From Balaenoptera acutorostrata (Eukaryota > Chordata > Mammalia > Artiodactyla > Balaenopteridae), in the NCBI RefSeq assembly GCF_949987535.1, contig NC_080067.1, forward strand, positions 45,568,910 to 45,632,909: 64,000 nucleotides of DNA. The letters run 5' to 3'. The position numbers and the translations under genes are program-made. Positions within the stretch are counted from its first letter, which is position 1. Each line of letters begins with the position of its first letter. Positions 22,641 through 34,700 of this stretch are shown piece by piece. Below the pieces are notes generated by a model. The model was not told where the DNA came from, did no database searches, and was given only the letters and a program-made list of their open reading frames with translations.

Positions 22641-23800
22641 CTCTTCAGGTGACTGGGGTGACTGATCCCCTATCTCTTAAGAGAAAACAACAGCAAAGTA
22701 CCAGGATCACATCTTATAGCCAACCGAAGTCATTACACCCATTGCTCAAAAAAAGGAAAGGACTCTTTTTTAAATTAAAGAGGAGTTCTAGTTGTAGACC
22801 TGACACATTTTCATTGCAGTTTTATTATTTTTTACTGCCTGTGACAGATGCATTTTCCTCCATTAATGAGAAGATAAGAATAATTTTAATCAACATGTTA
22901 ATTGAAAGCAAGTGCTGATGAAGTTATTTCCAAAGTACTTGAAAGCAATTTGTCTTTTTATTTGTTTGTACTATTAACTAGTAGCAAACTTTAAATAGCC
23001 TACACTTCTTCCTAGAATGGTACTAATTACAGGTTATTTTCAATGTATTATTCTGTAAGAATTACAGCCCAGTTACTCCTTCTCCGTCAATGACACTACT
23101 AAAGTAGCTTGAATGGCTGAGTAGTTTGTTTCCTTAGTTACTCAGGCTATGTTTAAATTGCATGAATTCCCATTTTTACAGACTGAATTAAGAGGTCTTT
23201 ATTATTCCTGCAAAATATAGTAAAGTTTATAAGTTTAATAAGTTATGTGATTCATCAGCCTGGGATACCACAGTGAAAACATTCTGAGTGGTTTGCAGTT
23301 ATCATTTATCCCTCTTAGAGAGCACGACATGACAGTGTTAAAATCACTTTTTTTTTTTTTTTACCATAACCAGAAATTACCGGGCTAACTATATTCTTTG
23401 CTTCAACCTTTACCTTGAAATGTTTAGTGTCATCATCGTCTGCTTTTCTAATTTATGTTGATTTCTGTTTAAGAGCTGCAAAGGCTGCTCTATGCATTAG
23501 CATGTACTCAAGACTTTAAAGAAATATGGTTGGGTTTTCCAAAAACTTAGGTTGCAGGTAAACCACAGGTTCTGAGGCTCTGTTTGTGTATTTCAGCTAC
23601 CATCAGATAGTTCATCCTACTGCAGAAGAGCCTTTTGAAAATATTGTAGTTGGATTAAAGGAAATCTTTGCCCACCAAGTGGTTTGTACATAGTGGTCCT
23701 TTAGAACATTCTAAGGATCACTGCCGTGCCGCAGATCTGAAAAACAGATACAGATATTCTCATCACACATTCATTGAGCTGTTTGAACATCTCACCGCCG
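22641..23800. other. Repeat-poor AT-rich intron block
   Basis: About 1.1 kb without recognised repeats except a T-run at 23349-23362. It is described further as a candidate regulatory block. Confidence 0.45.
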
Positions 23801-24300
23801 ACATCACGTCACCTTCCTCCATCCCTTTCTAGCTCAGAATGCACTTTCAACTCTAGAACCTTTGCCTGGCATTCCTTGTGACTTCACTCCCAGGAAGGCC
23901 CAGCATGAGCCCTTTGCTCTGTAGCAGGTCCTGACGCTACTGTCCACCAAACCGCCCAGCACTCTCTTCCCCAAGGCATGCTCTGATTCAGCTTCTTTGG
24001 GAAGCTGTACCTGATCATCTCGGCTCTAAGCAGCCTCTCTTCCGAACTTCTTACTCCACTTGTGTTCCACTTCCTCATTCTTAGGTTTTAAAAGGCTCAT
24101 CCCTGACAAAACTCAAACCAGACCTGTCAATCTCTGGTTTCAGGCTCTTTCAGTGACATTGTTTGCATTCTCTTTTTGTGGGTATGTCTTGTATCTGCCT
24201 AACTATTTTAAATCCCTCCTCCCCTTCAAACACACACATGTACAGGCTCGGGCATTTCCTGAGGACTGGACATTTGATGAATGCTTGTTACCCGGTTAAT
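23800..24300 (+). repeat. Probable L2 LINE relic (sense)
   Basis: C/T-rich text with 'ctagaacctttgcctggcat', 'gggaagctgtacctgatca' and an ending in 'atttgatgaatgcttgtta' is consistent with a diverged L2 3' end. Confidence 0.45.
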
Positions 24301-26128
24301 GTATTTTGTACCACGTTTCTGTTTAGTTTTTAAATTTGCTCAAAGCCGGTATACTATGAACTTTATTAATACTAATAATAGTAATTACAGATCCTTCCTT
24401 AAAAGTTTATCTGAACTCTGTGACATTACATTTGCATTTTAAAATAGAAATTTGTTTTTACTCCTGGACCTTTGCCCCTGAAGACATGAATGGTTTTGTT
24501 TTCTTACCTCTGAAACTCAGTCCTAAGTTTTTTTTTTTTTTAACAACAAGGACGTTTGCAAATGCTTTTCTTTAGCTGCTTTATGTTCCCTGAGCTGTTG
24601 GGACAGATGACACTTTATACTGTTGCTGCTTTATACTGTCAGTGACTGGGATATTATTTTGCACACAGCTTTTGTAGAAATTCAAGTGCCAGTTATGAAA
24701 CTGAGCATTTTTCATAGAAAAGTAATAGGATTTTAAAGATAGAAAGGATCTGAGAGGTCATCTCATCAAACCCTCGCCACTTTCAAAGGAGGAAGCAGGC
24801 TTATGAAGATTAAACGTCTTCACCCACCTTCCTCAGCCCAGGCCTGACCCAGCCTCAAGTCACCTGACTCACAATTCTCACTTTTAATGAACTCGGCCCC
24901 CTTCAGCTACCTTTTTTAAAAAGAGTCTTTTCACAACTTAACTGGAGGATAGATCCAGCCTCATCACTTAAGAGCTTCAAGACTGGAAGTAGATTCTAAT
25001 TTTTATCACCTGATAGAAAAGTTTCATTTTAATGTTTATTTCTTTTTCTTTTTTTTAAACCCATGTTGGAATACAATCATAAAATTGCTTCCTTCCATTC
25101 GGATTTCAGCTCATCACCGTATTTCTGCCAGCAGAAGAGTACTCTCCCTGGGTTGACAGATTTTTTTTTTCTGTCCTTTCTCCTTTGCCATCTGTAAACA
25201 CCTTTTCCTGGCTGTCCACCCTCCTTTCCAGCACTGGGCAACACGCAGTCCTCTCCTCTCACAGGTTCAGGGCCGACTGGCCCTTGCGGACCGTGCAAGG
25301 AGCTGCCTGAGTACCAGGAGGCAGAGGAGAGAGCAGCGAGGGTGAGGGCTGACCGTTGTGCACGCCACTTCCATTTACAATCTGTCCATTGACTGTCAGG
25401 CTATGAGGCCGTGCCCGGGTTCAGATAGACAGGGCGGCGAAGATTTCCATGTGGCTCACCGCACAAGTGGAAACATTTTGTTCTAACTAGACAGAGTTTT
25501 AAGTGAATCGTTTATTATAAGCCCAAAAAAGAGCAAAATAACAAAACCAAGAAGAGACTAGAAAGAAAGGCATTTGTGGAGTTCAGGAGAGGCCCATAAA
25601 GTAGTCTCTATTAGGACACTGGCTTTGTTAGAATATGGATGAAAACTAGGAATAGAAAAATGGACGTCAGGGAAGGGAGATGTGTTTGGGTTTTTACGTT
25701 GCCTGTATGGCGTTTCTGAGTTTCCCAGTTAAATCTGTAGAAGTGAATCATCACTCTTTCTTCTTGTCAGGTCCAGGAGAGTTGTAATAATCACTCTCCT
25801 TCACTTACCAAGTCTTATCAAATCCATAAGAGCGCTCATTGTTTCAGATGTTCTGGGTGTGTTTGTTTTGGTTTGGTTTGGTTACTACTATTCACTTTTG
25901 TGAATGATTCTGTTATTTTCCTTATATATTTGTTAAATAATTATGTCAAGCATGTTCTATCACTAATTTTTATCACTTGTTTTTCTCTGTTTTCATTCAT
26001 GCATATATTTAACCTAATTTTATTCTCTCCACCTGACCTGTTTTTCAATATTTGTGTTATTATAGGTTATTCCCATTGTTTCCTACTTTTGTGGTACTTT
26101 CTCTATAAAGTATCAATATATGCGATTC
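24301..26128. other. Unassigned intron sequence
   Basis: Mostly unassigned. A MIR-like antisense remnant is possible at about 24735-24850 ('gatctgagaggtcatctcat'). Confidence 0.4.
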
Positions 26129-26141
26129 AAAGGTGACGGTT

Positions 26142-26275
26142 GGGAATTCCCTGGCCGTCCACTGGTTAGGACTCTGCGTTTTCACTGCCAGGGCCCGGGT
26201 TTGATCCCTGGTCGGGAAACTAAGATCCTGGGAGCTGTGTGGCAGAGCCAAAAAAAAAAAGAGAGAGAGAAAAAA
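26142..26275 (+). mobile_element. CHR-type tRNA-derived SINE (sense)
   Basis: It starts gggaattccctggccgtcca, contains the tRNA-like B-box area 'gggtttgatccctggtc' and ends in an A-run followed by GA repeats. It is flanked by an imperfect duplication (aaaggtgacggtt at 26129-26141; a close copy at about 26274-26285). The family is restricted to whales, hippos and ruminants. Confidence 0.85.
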
Positions 26276-26285
26276 GGGTGATGGT

Positions 26286-29200
26286 TTAGGCTAGGAAACA
26301 CCCAGGTGATAGGAATGAACTCGACCACTGCTTGTTCAGTACGAGGTTGATGGTTTTTAAAGTACTTGTAAAATATTTTTTAGTTATGTTTTACTGACAT
26401 GAGGTTATACTTAAAGCAAAGCTTACTGGAAGTGAAAAAGTCACCAGTTTTCTTCAGTCTAGCTTTGTATATCAGATTTCCTAATAATTGCCTCTTGTAT
26501 CTGTACATTTTACTGATACCTCTGTATCTCCATCCACATATTTTATATTTACTCGTAATTGAGTGAACTTTTTGGTGTACCCATCATCAGCAATATCATG
26601 TCACCTTTCTCTCTCTTTTTTTTCCTTCCATTTCTCGAAGTCTCTCCTTAATATTTGTGGCTCATGAAAGTGGTTGTGAATCTTCCTTGGGATACTAGCA
26701 TAGTATACCAAAAAAAAAATTTCAATTTTTATGGATTACAAGGAGCAGTGCATTAGTCAGCAGCTGATTTCTGCAGATTCATCAATTCAAGAGTTTTATT
26801 ACCCGTGTCCTAATAGAGATGATTGATTCTTCAAAACTCTTCCTTATAGAAATAAATGTCTTAGTTTTTCATGAATTTTTGGTTTTGTTTTGTTTTTTTT
26901 TTTAAATGTTACATAAAGCTTCTATCCAGAAAGTGGCGGCGGCGTGGGGTTGGGGGCTTTTCCAGGTGATGCTCCATTTGCCCAGGTGGGTGGGTTGTTT
27001 TCACGGTGCTTGAGGAAGAGCAGAGAACAAAGCAGCATCTCTGCAGCCTCACAGTCAGGCCTCCAACAGGCAGATTTTCTACCGGCGCCTTCTGGACACA
27101 CACCAGCCAGGCTGGTAGGTCGTTGTCCCCGTGGCAGCACATACCCATCGCTTCCTCCCCTCGGATGCCCCCGCTGTGATCCGCAGCCTGCCTCTCTTTC
27201 CCGTTTCACTCCTGTGTGGGTGACCTGTCTGTGAAGAGAACCAATACAAAGTCCATAAGACAGTGGCTCCTCTAGTACTGGGCACCTCTGGTGGCCAGAG
27301 CCCCTGGCCAGGCTGCCTCCTGGACCTCTTAGTGATGGAGAGCTGAGGACAGGCACTCTTCCGAGGCCAGCTAGCGGTGGCCAGGGACCACTCGCTCACT
27401 AATAGGCTGTAGACATGCCCTGAACAAAACAACAGGTAAGTCTAGACAGCTACTTGGTCTGTAACTTGATTCTGTTTCCTTCTTGGTTTGCCATATATGG
27501 AAAGAACTTCGCTGTCTAAAAAAGTTGAAAGGGAATGAGGTAATTTCCTCGTAATTCCTGAGATCTCCAGCCGTGTTTTAAATTTAGATTTGAGGTTAGA
27601 GCATTAAAAAAATAAAAACAGAAAAGCTGCTGTGTTATGAAATGATAGGGCATTTTAAATGTCAAGTCCGTCAGCATGATAGCTTGTACCCCCATTTTCT
27701 CCATCCAGAGAAAGAGTAGTGTTAAACTTCTTTCTAAAATAAGAAGGGGCTGGACCTCTGGGAACCTGGCACAGTGTCTTCTTAGAAAAGAACGTAAAGC
27801 CTAATCTCCACTCCTATAAAAATAACATGTTTTCAAATAGTTTCAAAACCAACTGAGCCTTCTGTTTTTCTCCTCGTGGCACCAGTGGCTAAAAATTATG
27901 CCACTTATGAAAATTACAATTTTTTTCTTTGTGCAGTCTTACAGAATTTTGGTCCATTTTGACCAGGTCTGACATTTTATTATAAGCAACAACATCTTAA
28001 GTGCTCTGTCCTTTTTTTTTCCACTCTAAAATTGCTTCTGTGAGGAGTAAGAGAAGACCACTGGGATTTTATTTTTGAATACTTAAATTATGTAAATTAT
28101 GTAATCAATGATCTCCTGTTAGAGTTGTTATCCGGCCAACAGTGACCCCACCATCTGACCCAGATAGCCCTTAAAGTAAGATCTTGTTCTAGAAGAACAA
28201 CTTTAGGCAGCAGTAGTTTTAAATTTTTCTGAATACTGGCTCTACTATGGTATGGTGATTTCAGTATTAGATGTATTTTTCTTGTGTTTCATACGGAAAC
28301 TTTCAACAAAGCAAACGTACAATGGTTGTGCTTAAACTAACATGCAAGACCTCTGCAGAAAGTCCAGTGCACTGGAAGCAAATTAAAATTCTCTTTTACT
28401 AGTAAACAATCACACTGAGAATGTGAATATTAGAGCTGGAAGGCACTCCATAGCAAGGGTGGCAAACTCAGATGCTTCCAGAGGCCACGGAGGAAACTAG
28501 TGAGAGGAGTGGAGGACAGGTCCCAGGGACAGAAGACAGCTGTTCTTTCATACTACTGACTTGTTGCTGTTCCAGAACAGAGTCTCAGAGTTACGATATG
28601 TCAGGAGAAGCCCAAGACCCAGGTTTTTATGAGAAGTATCTTGAATACTAAATGCACTGCAAATAACTTTAAATAAATGCAGTTTTGTGGAGCTAAGAAA
28701 CAGGTCTGTGGTTCAAAAGATGGTCTTGGGCTACCAGTTTTCCATCCCACACTTAACCCAACCCCTTCATTTTACAGGTAAGAAAACTGAGACCCAAAGA
28801 TGTTAGATCACTTACCTGAAGTGGGGATGAGGTGGGATGACTTGCTAAGAGGTTTGGTAAGAGTCTAGAAATGAGAGATCTCAGGGAGGAAAACTCCTGA
28901 AGGAGTGTTGGTCTTATTTACTGACACCAACATAACATTTTTCCCCCTTTCAATGCTTAAAGTAATTTGAAACAATAACATCCAGAGGAAAAAAATAAGA
29001 GATGCCTTACGTACACACCTTCCTCTATTTCACTTTATTTTTTTATACATTCCATTACTTAGAATTTAGTTTTCTCTTTCATCTTCAAAGCAGTTCAAAA
29101 ATTGATTTGTTATTTGGATTTGGGGTATTTCGTTATTTATGAAGGATGAAAAGGGAAGGGCTCTTTAAGAACAGATTGTCTTAAACATGCGTGTGCACAC

Positions 29201-29555
29201 AGACACACACACACACACACATACAATGCAGGATATGTGGCCTCAGTTCTTTTATCTTCTGGAAACTCACCTAAGACCATTTAATTCCAAGGGGTGGTGG
29301 TAGGGGTGAGTTCTAATAAAATTTATTGTTATATAGAATCTAATGAAACTTTAATATTGATGAATTGTATTGTTTTTATTTAACTAAATGTATAGTATTT
29401 AGGAGGACTTACTGAAAGTATAGAGATTGGGAAGTTTTTTTTTTCTTCTTTAGAACTATTGGCTATAAGTCCAAAGTCAACAGATTTCAAACAAATGAGA
29501 CAAGTTTGGGGTGTTAATTCACTTTCCTTTGGAAAAATGGGAAACGTTCACTTAG
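26286..29555. other. Unassigned intron sequence, few repeats
   Basis: No gene was recognised. There is a GC-richer patch at 26930-27430 with open frames on both strands, and a possible MIR remnant at about 28740-28830. A CA microsatellite lies at about 29190-29222. Confidence 0.4.
29190..29222. repeat. CA/TG-type microsatellite
   Basis: A short (CA)n run with a few interruptions; expected to vary in length. Confidence 0.8.
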
Positions 29556-29559
29556 CTTT

Positions 29560-29890
29560 TTTTAAAAAAAACTTTTTATCTGGGAATAACTTTAGATTTA
29601 CAGAGGTGTTACAAAGATAGTACAGAAAGTTTCTGAATATCCTTTACCAACCTCCCCTGATGTTAACATTGTATATAATACGTATATTATATATAATATA
29701 CACATATATAATTATTAAGAGAAATATACTTGTTTTCTGATATTTCTTCAAATATAATAAGTAGTTTGAGTATATGTAAGTGTGTGTGTGTTATATATAA
29801 CTGTGGTACACTTGTCAAAACTAAGAAATGAACATTGGCACAGTATTATTACCTAAACTGGAGGCTTTAATTGGATTTATGTTAGCTTTT
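29560..29890 (-). repeat. Old L1-like 3' fragment with AT expansion
   Basis: Two recognisable pieces, 'aacttttagatttacagagg'-type text at about 29585 and 'cacttgtcaaaactaagaa' at about 29810, normally lie close together in one ancient element. An AT-rich, near-palindromic tract (29670-29800) separates them here. Confidence 0.5.
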
Positions 29891-30337
29891 AAAATTAAGA
29901 AGGTTGTATTAAAACTACCCAACAAAGGTAATAAATAACACACAGGTTGTGGCTTTTGAAGAGAGGGGAGAGTTGGATCCTTCGTGCTGTCTCTCGGCTC
30001 CCACAGAGTCATCCCAACCGAACTTGAAACCGGAACAGAAATTCTGCTAGTGTGTTTGCTTTGCAAATGCATTTTGAAGACTCCTACCTCCTCTTCCAAC
30101 GAGGCTGGCTTCCCTCAGTCTCTCCCCTGCAGGAGGAAGCGTGTGTTGTGAAGGGGCAGGAGAGGCAGGTGAAGAGGGAAACTCCACAGGCCTGTGGAGG
30201 GAAGGCTCCTCCCAGCAGGAAGGCAGGAGTCAGGGGGCTGTGTTTTGAGCCATTGTCTGCTTTCACAGGCTGCGGCCAGCCACAAATTGTCCCTGTCCTC
30301 TGGAACGGTATTTGGCTCGCCAACATCTGAATCGTTT
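29890..30337. other. Unassigned intron sequence
   Basis: GC-moderate; overlapping open frames on both strands (30052-30330) have no family resemblance. Confidence 0.4.
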
Positions 30338-30357
30338 GTTTATTTGTTTTTTAATGA
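30338..30357. repeat. Target-site duplication, left copy
   Basis: gtttatttgttttttaatga, repeated exactly at 30739-30758. Confidence 0.9.
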
Positions 30358-30738
30358 TTTTTTAAACATCTTTATTGGAGTAGAATTGCTTTACAATGGT
30401 GTGTTAGTTTCTGCTGTATAACAAAGTGAATCAGCTATACATATACATATATCCCCATATCCCCCCCCTCTTGTGTCTCCCTCCCACCCTCCCTATCCCA
30501 CCCCTCTAGGTGGTCACAAAGCACCGAGCTGATCTCCCTGTGCTGTGCAGCTGCTTCCCACTAGCTATCTATTTTACATTTGGTAGTGCATATATGTCAA
30601 TGTTACCCTCTCACTTCGTCCCAGCTTACCCTTCCCCCTCCCCATGTCCTCAAGTCCATTCTCTACATCTGCATCTTTATTCCTGTCCTGCCCCTAGGTT
30701 CTTCAGAACCATCAGAAAGAGAAAAATGAATACCATAT
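30358..30738 (-). mobile_element. Short L1 insertion with 5' inversion
   Basis: This is an L1 3' end of the same subfamily as 9090-12257 (same 3'UTR text, antisense). It is flanked by a perfect 20-bp duplication (30338-30357 and 30739-30758). Its last about 28 bases (30710-30737) are inverted relative to the rest: they are the reverse complement of L1 text found near 9483-9513. No coding remains. Confidence 0.88.
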
Positions 30739-30758
30739 GTTTATTTGTTTTTTAATGA
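30739..30758. repeat. Target-site duplication, right copy
   Basis: Exact partner of 30338-30357; the two copies bound the short L1. Confidence 0.9.
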
Positions 30759-31368
30759 GGAAGCAGCATTTTGGCCTGGGAGTCTCCTTCTTTAAAGTTA
30801 AGGGTCTGGTGGAATTGTGAAGGCTCTGTGAGCCTGTGGCGTGAAAATTCCCACAGAAGGGAGTAAGTTACAGTTGACTAGAAAGAGGTGTAAGTGGCCT
30901 GGGGAACAAAGCCCACTCAGGCTGTGAAATGAGGGCTAAGTCATGAGGAACACATTTGGGAGACTTCACAGACTAGAAATGGTGAGGAAAGAGGTTTGAG
31001 ACTCTCGTGAAAATGGAAAAGGAAAGGAACTTGGTATATCAGAATGTTCAGTATTTGCTGACTGATTGAATAATCCAAATTTTCAAAGCTAAACTGGTTG
31101 TGGGCTCCAGGCATAGTTTTATCAGCAATAGAAGGATGTCCCCATGACTCAGTGACTTCTCATAAGGAGCGTTCCTGGTTACTCATTCCCTGCCTTTGGG
31201 TGGCCTGGTTTGGCTGGCGGGATCAGTGATTTCCTCTTAGGACTTCTTCAAATTTCCCAGAATTCTTTTACTAATTACATGTTCAATGTATTGTGGATTA
31301 TGATACTACTAAGTAAACGTTTCTTTCAGTAAAACCCATATAATCAGGTTGAAAACTGTGTGTTCTCC
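30759..31368. other. Unassigned intron sequence
   Basis: Nothing recognised. Confidence 0.45.
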
Positions 31369-31384
31369 AGACCAAAATGTTTTT

Positions 31385-31524
31385 TTTCTTTTTTTTGTAT
31401 TGAAGTGTAGTTGATTGACAATGCTGTGCCCATCTCTGCTGTGCAGCAAAGTGATTCAGTTATACACATATAGACATTCTTTTTTTTATATTCTTTTCCA
31501 TTATGGTTTATCACAGGATATTGT
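31385..31524 (-). mobile_element. Short L1 3'-end insertion (antisense)
   Basis: A T-rich start is followed by 'attgaagtgtagttgattga' and 'agcaaagtgattcagttata', a cetartiodactyl L1 3' end. The duplication agaccaaaatgtttt (31369-31383) recurs as agaccaaatgtttt (31525-31538), one A shorter. Confidence 0.82.
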
Positions 31525-31539
31525 AGACCAAATGTTTTG

Positions 31540-32188
31540 ACTAGCTGCTTCAATTTATATACGCCTTTGAAATTCACTAGATGCTATGCTCGAGGATGGG
31601 ATGTATGCACATCACTGACATCTATACTCTTAGGTTCTTCCTCCTGTGGTGGATGTGCATGGGGTTTCTGCCCAGCATGGGTTTACCCTTCCTAACAGCA
31701 CCCAGGTTCTTTTTAGGGAATTGCCTCTTTTCTGCTGTGTGCGATTTTGGTGGGAGGGCAATTGCAAGTGGCTGACTCCTGTTCGGGCAACCTTAGCCCA
31801 GGTTCTCCCTCCCCTGACTCTGCCACAGGTGGAAGAGCTCCCCTGGGACTTTGGGTCTAGAGCGTTCCCTGCGAGGCCCTCAGGAGCAATGGGAGGCCTC
31901 CTCGTGGTGGTGACTGCTGCCGAACCCTTCCCATGAGGGGACCATGGCCGTGGCTTCTGCTTCCCAACCTTCCCCGCCTCCCCTGGTTTCTCAGTGCCCA
32001 CCTCCTGTTGATTCTCTGAGCTTAAATCAGCCAGGGTTGGTTTTATTGCTTTCAAATCAGGAACCCTAACTAACAGCAGGCAGTCTCTCGACTTATGGCT
32101 CAGATTCAAACATGACAGTTGTAGGCCCAATAGCACTAAATAGAGGCCTTTAAGGTTTTTCGAGTCTTTCACAGAATCATTGAATATC
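31540..32188. other. Unassigned intron sequence
   Basis: The 229-codon open frame on the minus strand (31630-32319) runs across unique sequence into the SINE at 32202 and has no protein family signal. Confidence 0.4.
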
Positions 32189-32201
32189 AAAGGTGGAATG
32201 G

Positions 32202-32601
32202 GGACTTCCCTGGTGGCGCAGTGGTTAAGAATCCACCTGCCAATGCAAGGGACACGGGTTTGATCCCTGGTCCGGGAAGATCCCACCTGGCGCAGAGCAA
32301 CTAAGCCCGTGCGCCACAACTACTGAGCCTGTGCTCTAGAGCCCGCAAGCCACAACTACTGAAGCCTGTGCTCTAGAGCCCGCAAGCCACAACTACTGAA
32401 GCCTGCGCTCTAGAGCCCGCAAGCCACAACTACTGAAGCCCGTGCGCCTGGAGCCCATGCTCCGCAACAAGAGAAGCCACCGCAACAAGAAGCCCGCGCA
32501 CCGCAACAAAGAGTAGCCCCTGCTCGCCGCAACTAGAAAAAGCCCACGCGCAGCAATGAAGACCCAACGCAGCCATAAATAAATAAATTTATAAAAAAAA
32601 A
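32202..32601 (+). mobile_element. CHR-type tRNA-derived SINE, expanded
   Basis: It begins ggacttccctggtggcgcag and carries the tRNA-Glu-like promoter text 'gggtttgatccctggt'. It contains an internal tandem array and ends in an AAATAAAT-type A-rich tail. A 13-bp duplication aaaggtggaatgg flanks it (32189-32201 and 32602-32614). The long form with an internal array is known from cetaceans. Confidence 0.93.
32327..32437 (+). repeat. 37-bp tandem array inside the SINE
   Basis: Three near-identical 37-bp units start at 32327, 32364 and 32401 (gcctgtgctctagagcccgc and so on). A degenerate unit follows from 32438 and a partial one precedes. Confidence 0.9.
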
Positions 32602-32614
32602 AAAGGTGGAATGG

Positions 32615-32760
32615 ACCTTAGAGCTAGAAAGGTAACTCATGCTGGGTACAGTCCCCTTCTTTTTTATAGGTGAGGAAATAACCATACAAAGTGAAAGTGA
32701 CTTTCAAGGTGTCATAAACAGAACATGCCACATTGACGCCCTACACTGAGATCTCGTGAG
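32615..32760 (-). repeat. MIR-like SINE relic (antisense)
   Basis: 'ttataggtgaggaaataacc' and the downstream text resemble the antisense MIR core; the young CHR SINE inserted at its edge. Confidence 0.4.
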
Positions 32761-33389
32761 TCCTCTGCCCAGGGCATCTTGACCTCACACCCTCCTTCTA
32801 CTTCCCTGACCCTGTGAGCCATGGTACCCATTTATAGGGTGACTGGCCAGAAGTAAAGACAGCCATCTGTGGCCTTGGAGAAGATCAGTGGCCTTGGAAA
32901 GGAGCAAAGCTAACTGGACCACATAGGACTTCAACCTATGGCTGGTGGTGTTATAAACAATATTCAAACGCTGAGCTGAAAGGTGCCCTCGGATGCCCGT
33001 CCAGACGTGTCCTCTTGATGCAGCTCAGACTCTGTATAAGGAAGTGATTATCAGCAGGCTCCGGAATCGGGTAGACCTGGCCCAGAACAGCAGTAGTGGC
33101 ATCCTTATGATTAGGGGCGCAAAAACAACCAATGTTATGGTATAAATCTCATGTTTTTAATGTGGATTAGAGATTGTCTTCTAGACATCCCTTAGTTTAT
33201 AGAAATTGTGCTTTTATGTTGTAAGTGTAGCAAGTCTCCGAGCTTTGAGAGGGTAAATTTTCTGAATTCATTTTGGAGCAAAAGCTATATTTTTAAAATT
33301 GCTTATGTGAAAGTTTTCAGCAAAGTGAAAAGTGTGCAATATGATGTCTGCCAAGACTTTCCTTAATATATGTCATTATTTTTTCTTCT

Positions 33390-33540
33390 TAGCTTTATTC
33401 AGTCAGTGACTATATATTTGCATATCTGCTGTGTGTTAGGGATGGCGGATAAAGATGAGCAGAAGCTCATGTGCGGCTGTCATGTCGTGGGGCTTCTTGC
33501 CCTCATGGAGCTTGCAGTCAAGCAGGGGAGACTCACATAA
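33390..33540 (-). repeat. L2 LINE 3' end (antisense)
   Basis: 'ctgctgtgtgttagggatgg' followed by 'gccctcatggagcttgcagt' is the reverse of the L2 3' end. Confidence 0.65.
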
Positions 33541-33644
33541 ATCATATAAGGACACAAATGTGGCAGGTGCTGCCGAAGAAGGCCATGATGCTGTGAGAAC
33601 TGCAGAGACATGCCCTAAACCTGTTTTAATGAGAGAAACAAGCT

Positions 33645-33800
33645 GTTGCTTATTGAGTGCCTACTGGGCACACACTGATCGGGCTGCTTTTCATTTATTT
33701 GCCTAATGCACGATGGGGCAAGTTGAATGCTGTTACTCCCATTTTACAGACAAAAAAACTGAAGTGTGTGGTGGGATCACAGAGCTACTGCAGGTCCCTC
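33645..33800 (-). repeat. MIR SINE relic (antisense)
   Basis: 'ttactcccattttacagaca' followed by 'actgaag' is the antisense MIR hallmark. Confidence 0.6.
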
Positions 33801-34559
33801 TGGCTCCAAGGGCCATGTGCTTTCCACTTCTGCTAGAAACCACTACACCAACTATTTGGAATTTAGACCCTCTGACTTTTCATCACACAATAACTGCTTA
33901 TTTTTGCTGGTGGCTATGGCCACATCTGAATATCTGTGATCTCTTGATATATAATATCCACTTACACCCACGTGCTTCTATTCGAGAATTTTTCATAAAC
34001 AGAAACTTTAATTAATAATTAGAAATTCATTTGACCATACGCGCATGGCTTTCTGTTTGTTTTCTCTGTTTTGGAGGTCCCCGTCACCACCCCTATGCTT
34101 ACTTTTAATCATCAAATCTATCCAGTTGTTAAGGCTCAGTCAAAAACTCACCCTACGTATTGGCTTGTAGGGAACATAATGATCCTCTGGTTGGGTGGAG
34201 GCACATGGAGATAAAACTGTGCATTCTCACCCCCTTGACGCCCAATCTGGAGCTGGCTGCACCTCGTAAACTGTTTTGTGCATAGAATGGGACAATGGGT
34301 CCCTGAGGTTCCAGGCAGCCCTGAATGGATGGAACATGCCTCGGGAGCCCTTACCATCCAGTGGGCAATGCACTCGGAGAGCTTTCCCCCCAAAAGTCCT
34401 GGGACCACATTCAGCAATGGCTTCATCTGTGCCAGTAGGTCTAACAAAAGAGACTGTCACCTGAGGGACCAGGAAGAGGGACAAGGTTGGGTAGGGTGAA
34501 GCAGAGGGGCTCAAGCTCCAGCTGAACCCACTGCCTTCTGTGATTTTTATTTTTATTTT

Positions 34560-34700
34560 GCCCATTCATGTATTTACTTAATAGTCATTCACTCAGTAGC
34601 TGCACTGTGCTAGACACTAAGGAGACAAGATAGCTGTGATCTTGCCCAAAGGGCATAGTTATTCTGGTGAGGGAGGTGGACATTTAACAGCTTCCTCGGT
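34560..34700 (-). repeat. L2 LINE 3' end (antisense)
   Basis: 'ctgtgctagacactaaggag' with 'atcttgcccaaagggcatag' and 'ttattctggtgagg' fits a diverged antisense L2 3' end. Confidence 0.5.

Noticed and set aside
26142..26275. tRNA gene
   Set aside because: The tRNA-like boxes belong to a tRNA-derived SINE with A-tail and flanking duplication; no full cloverleaf.
31630..32319. 229-codon minus-strand frame
   Set aside because: It crosses from unique intron into a SINE and shows no domain; part of it is translated SINE.
32327..32437. Regular repeats resembling a CRISPR array
   Set aside because: The 37-bp units are directly adjacent with no spacers and lie inside a SINE in mammalian DNA.
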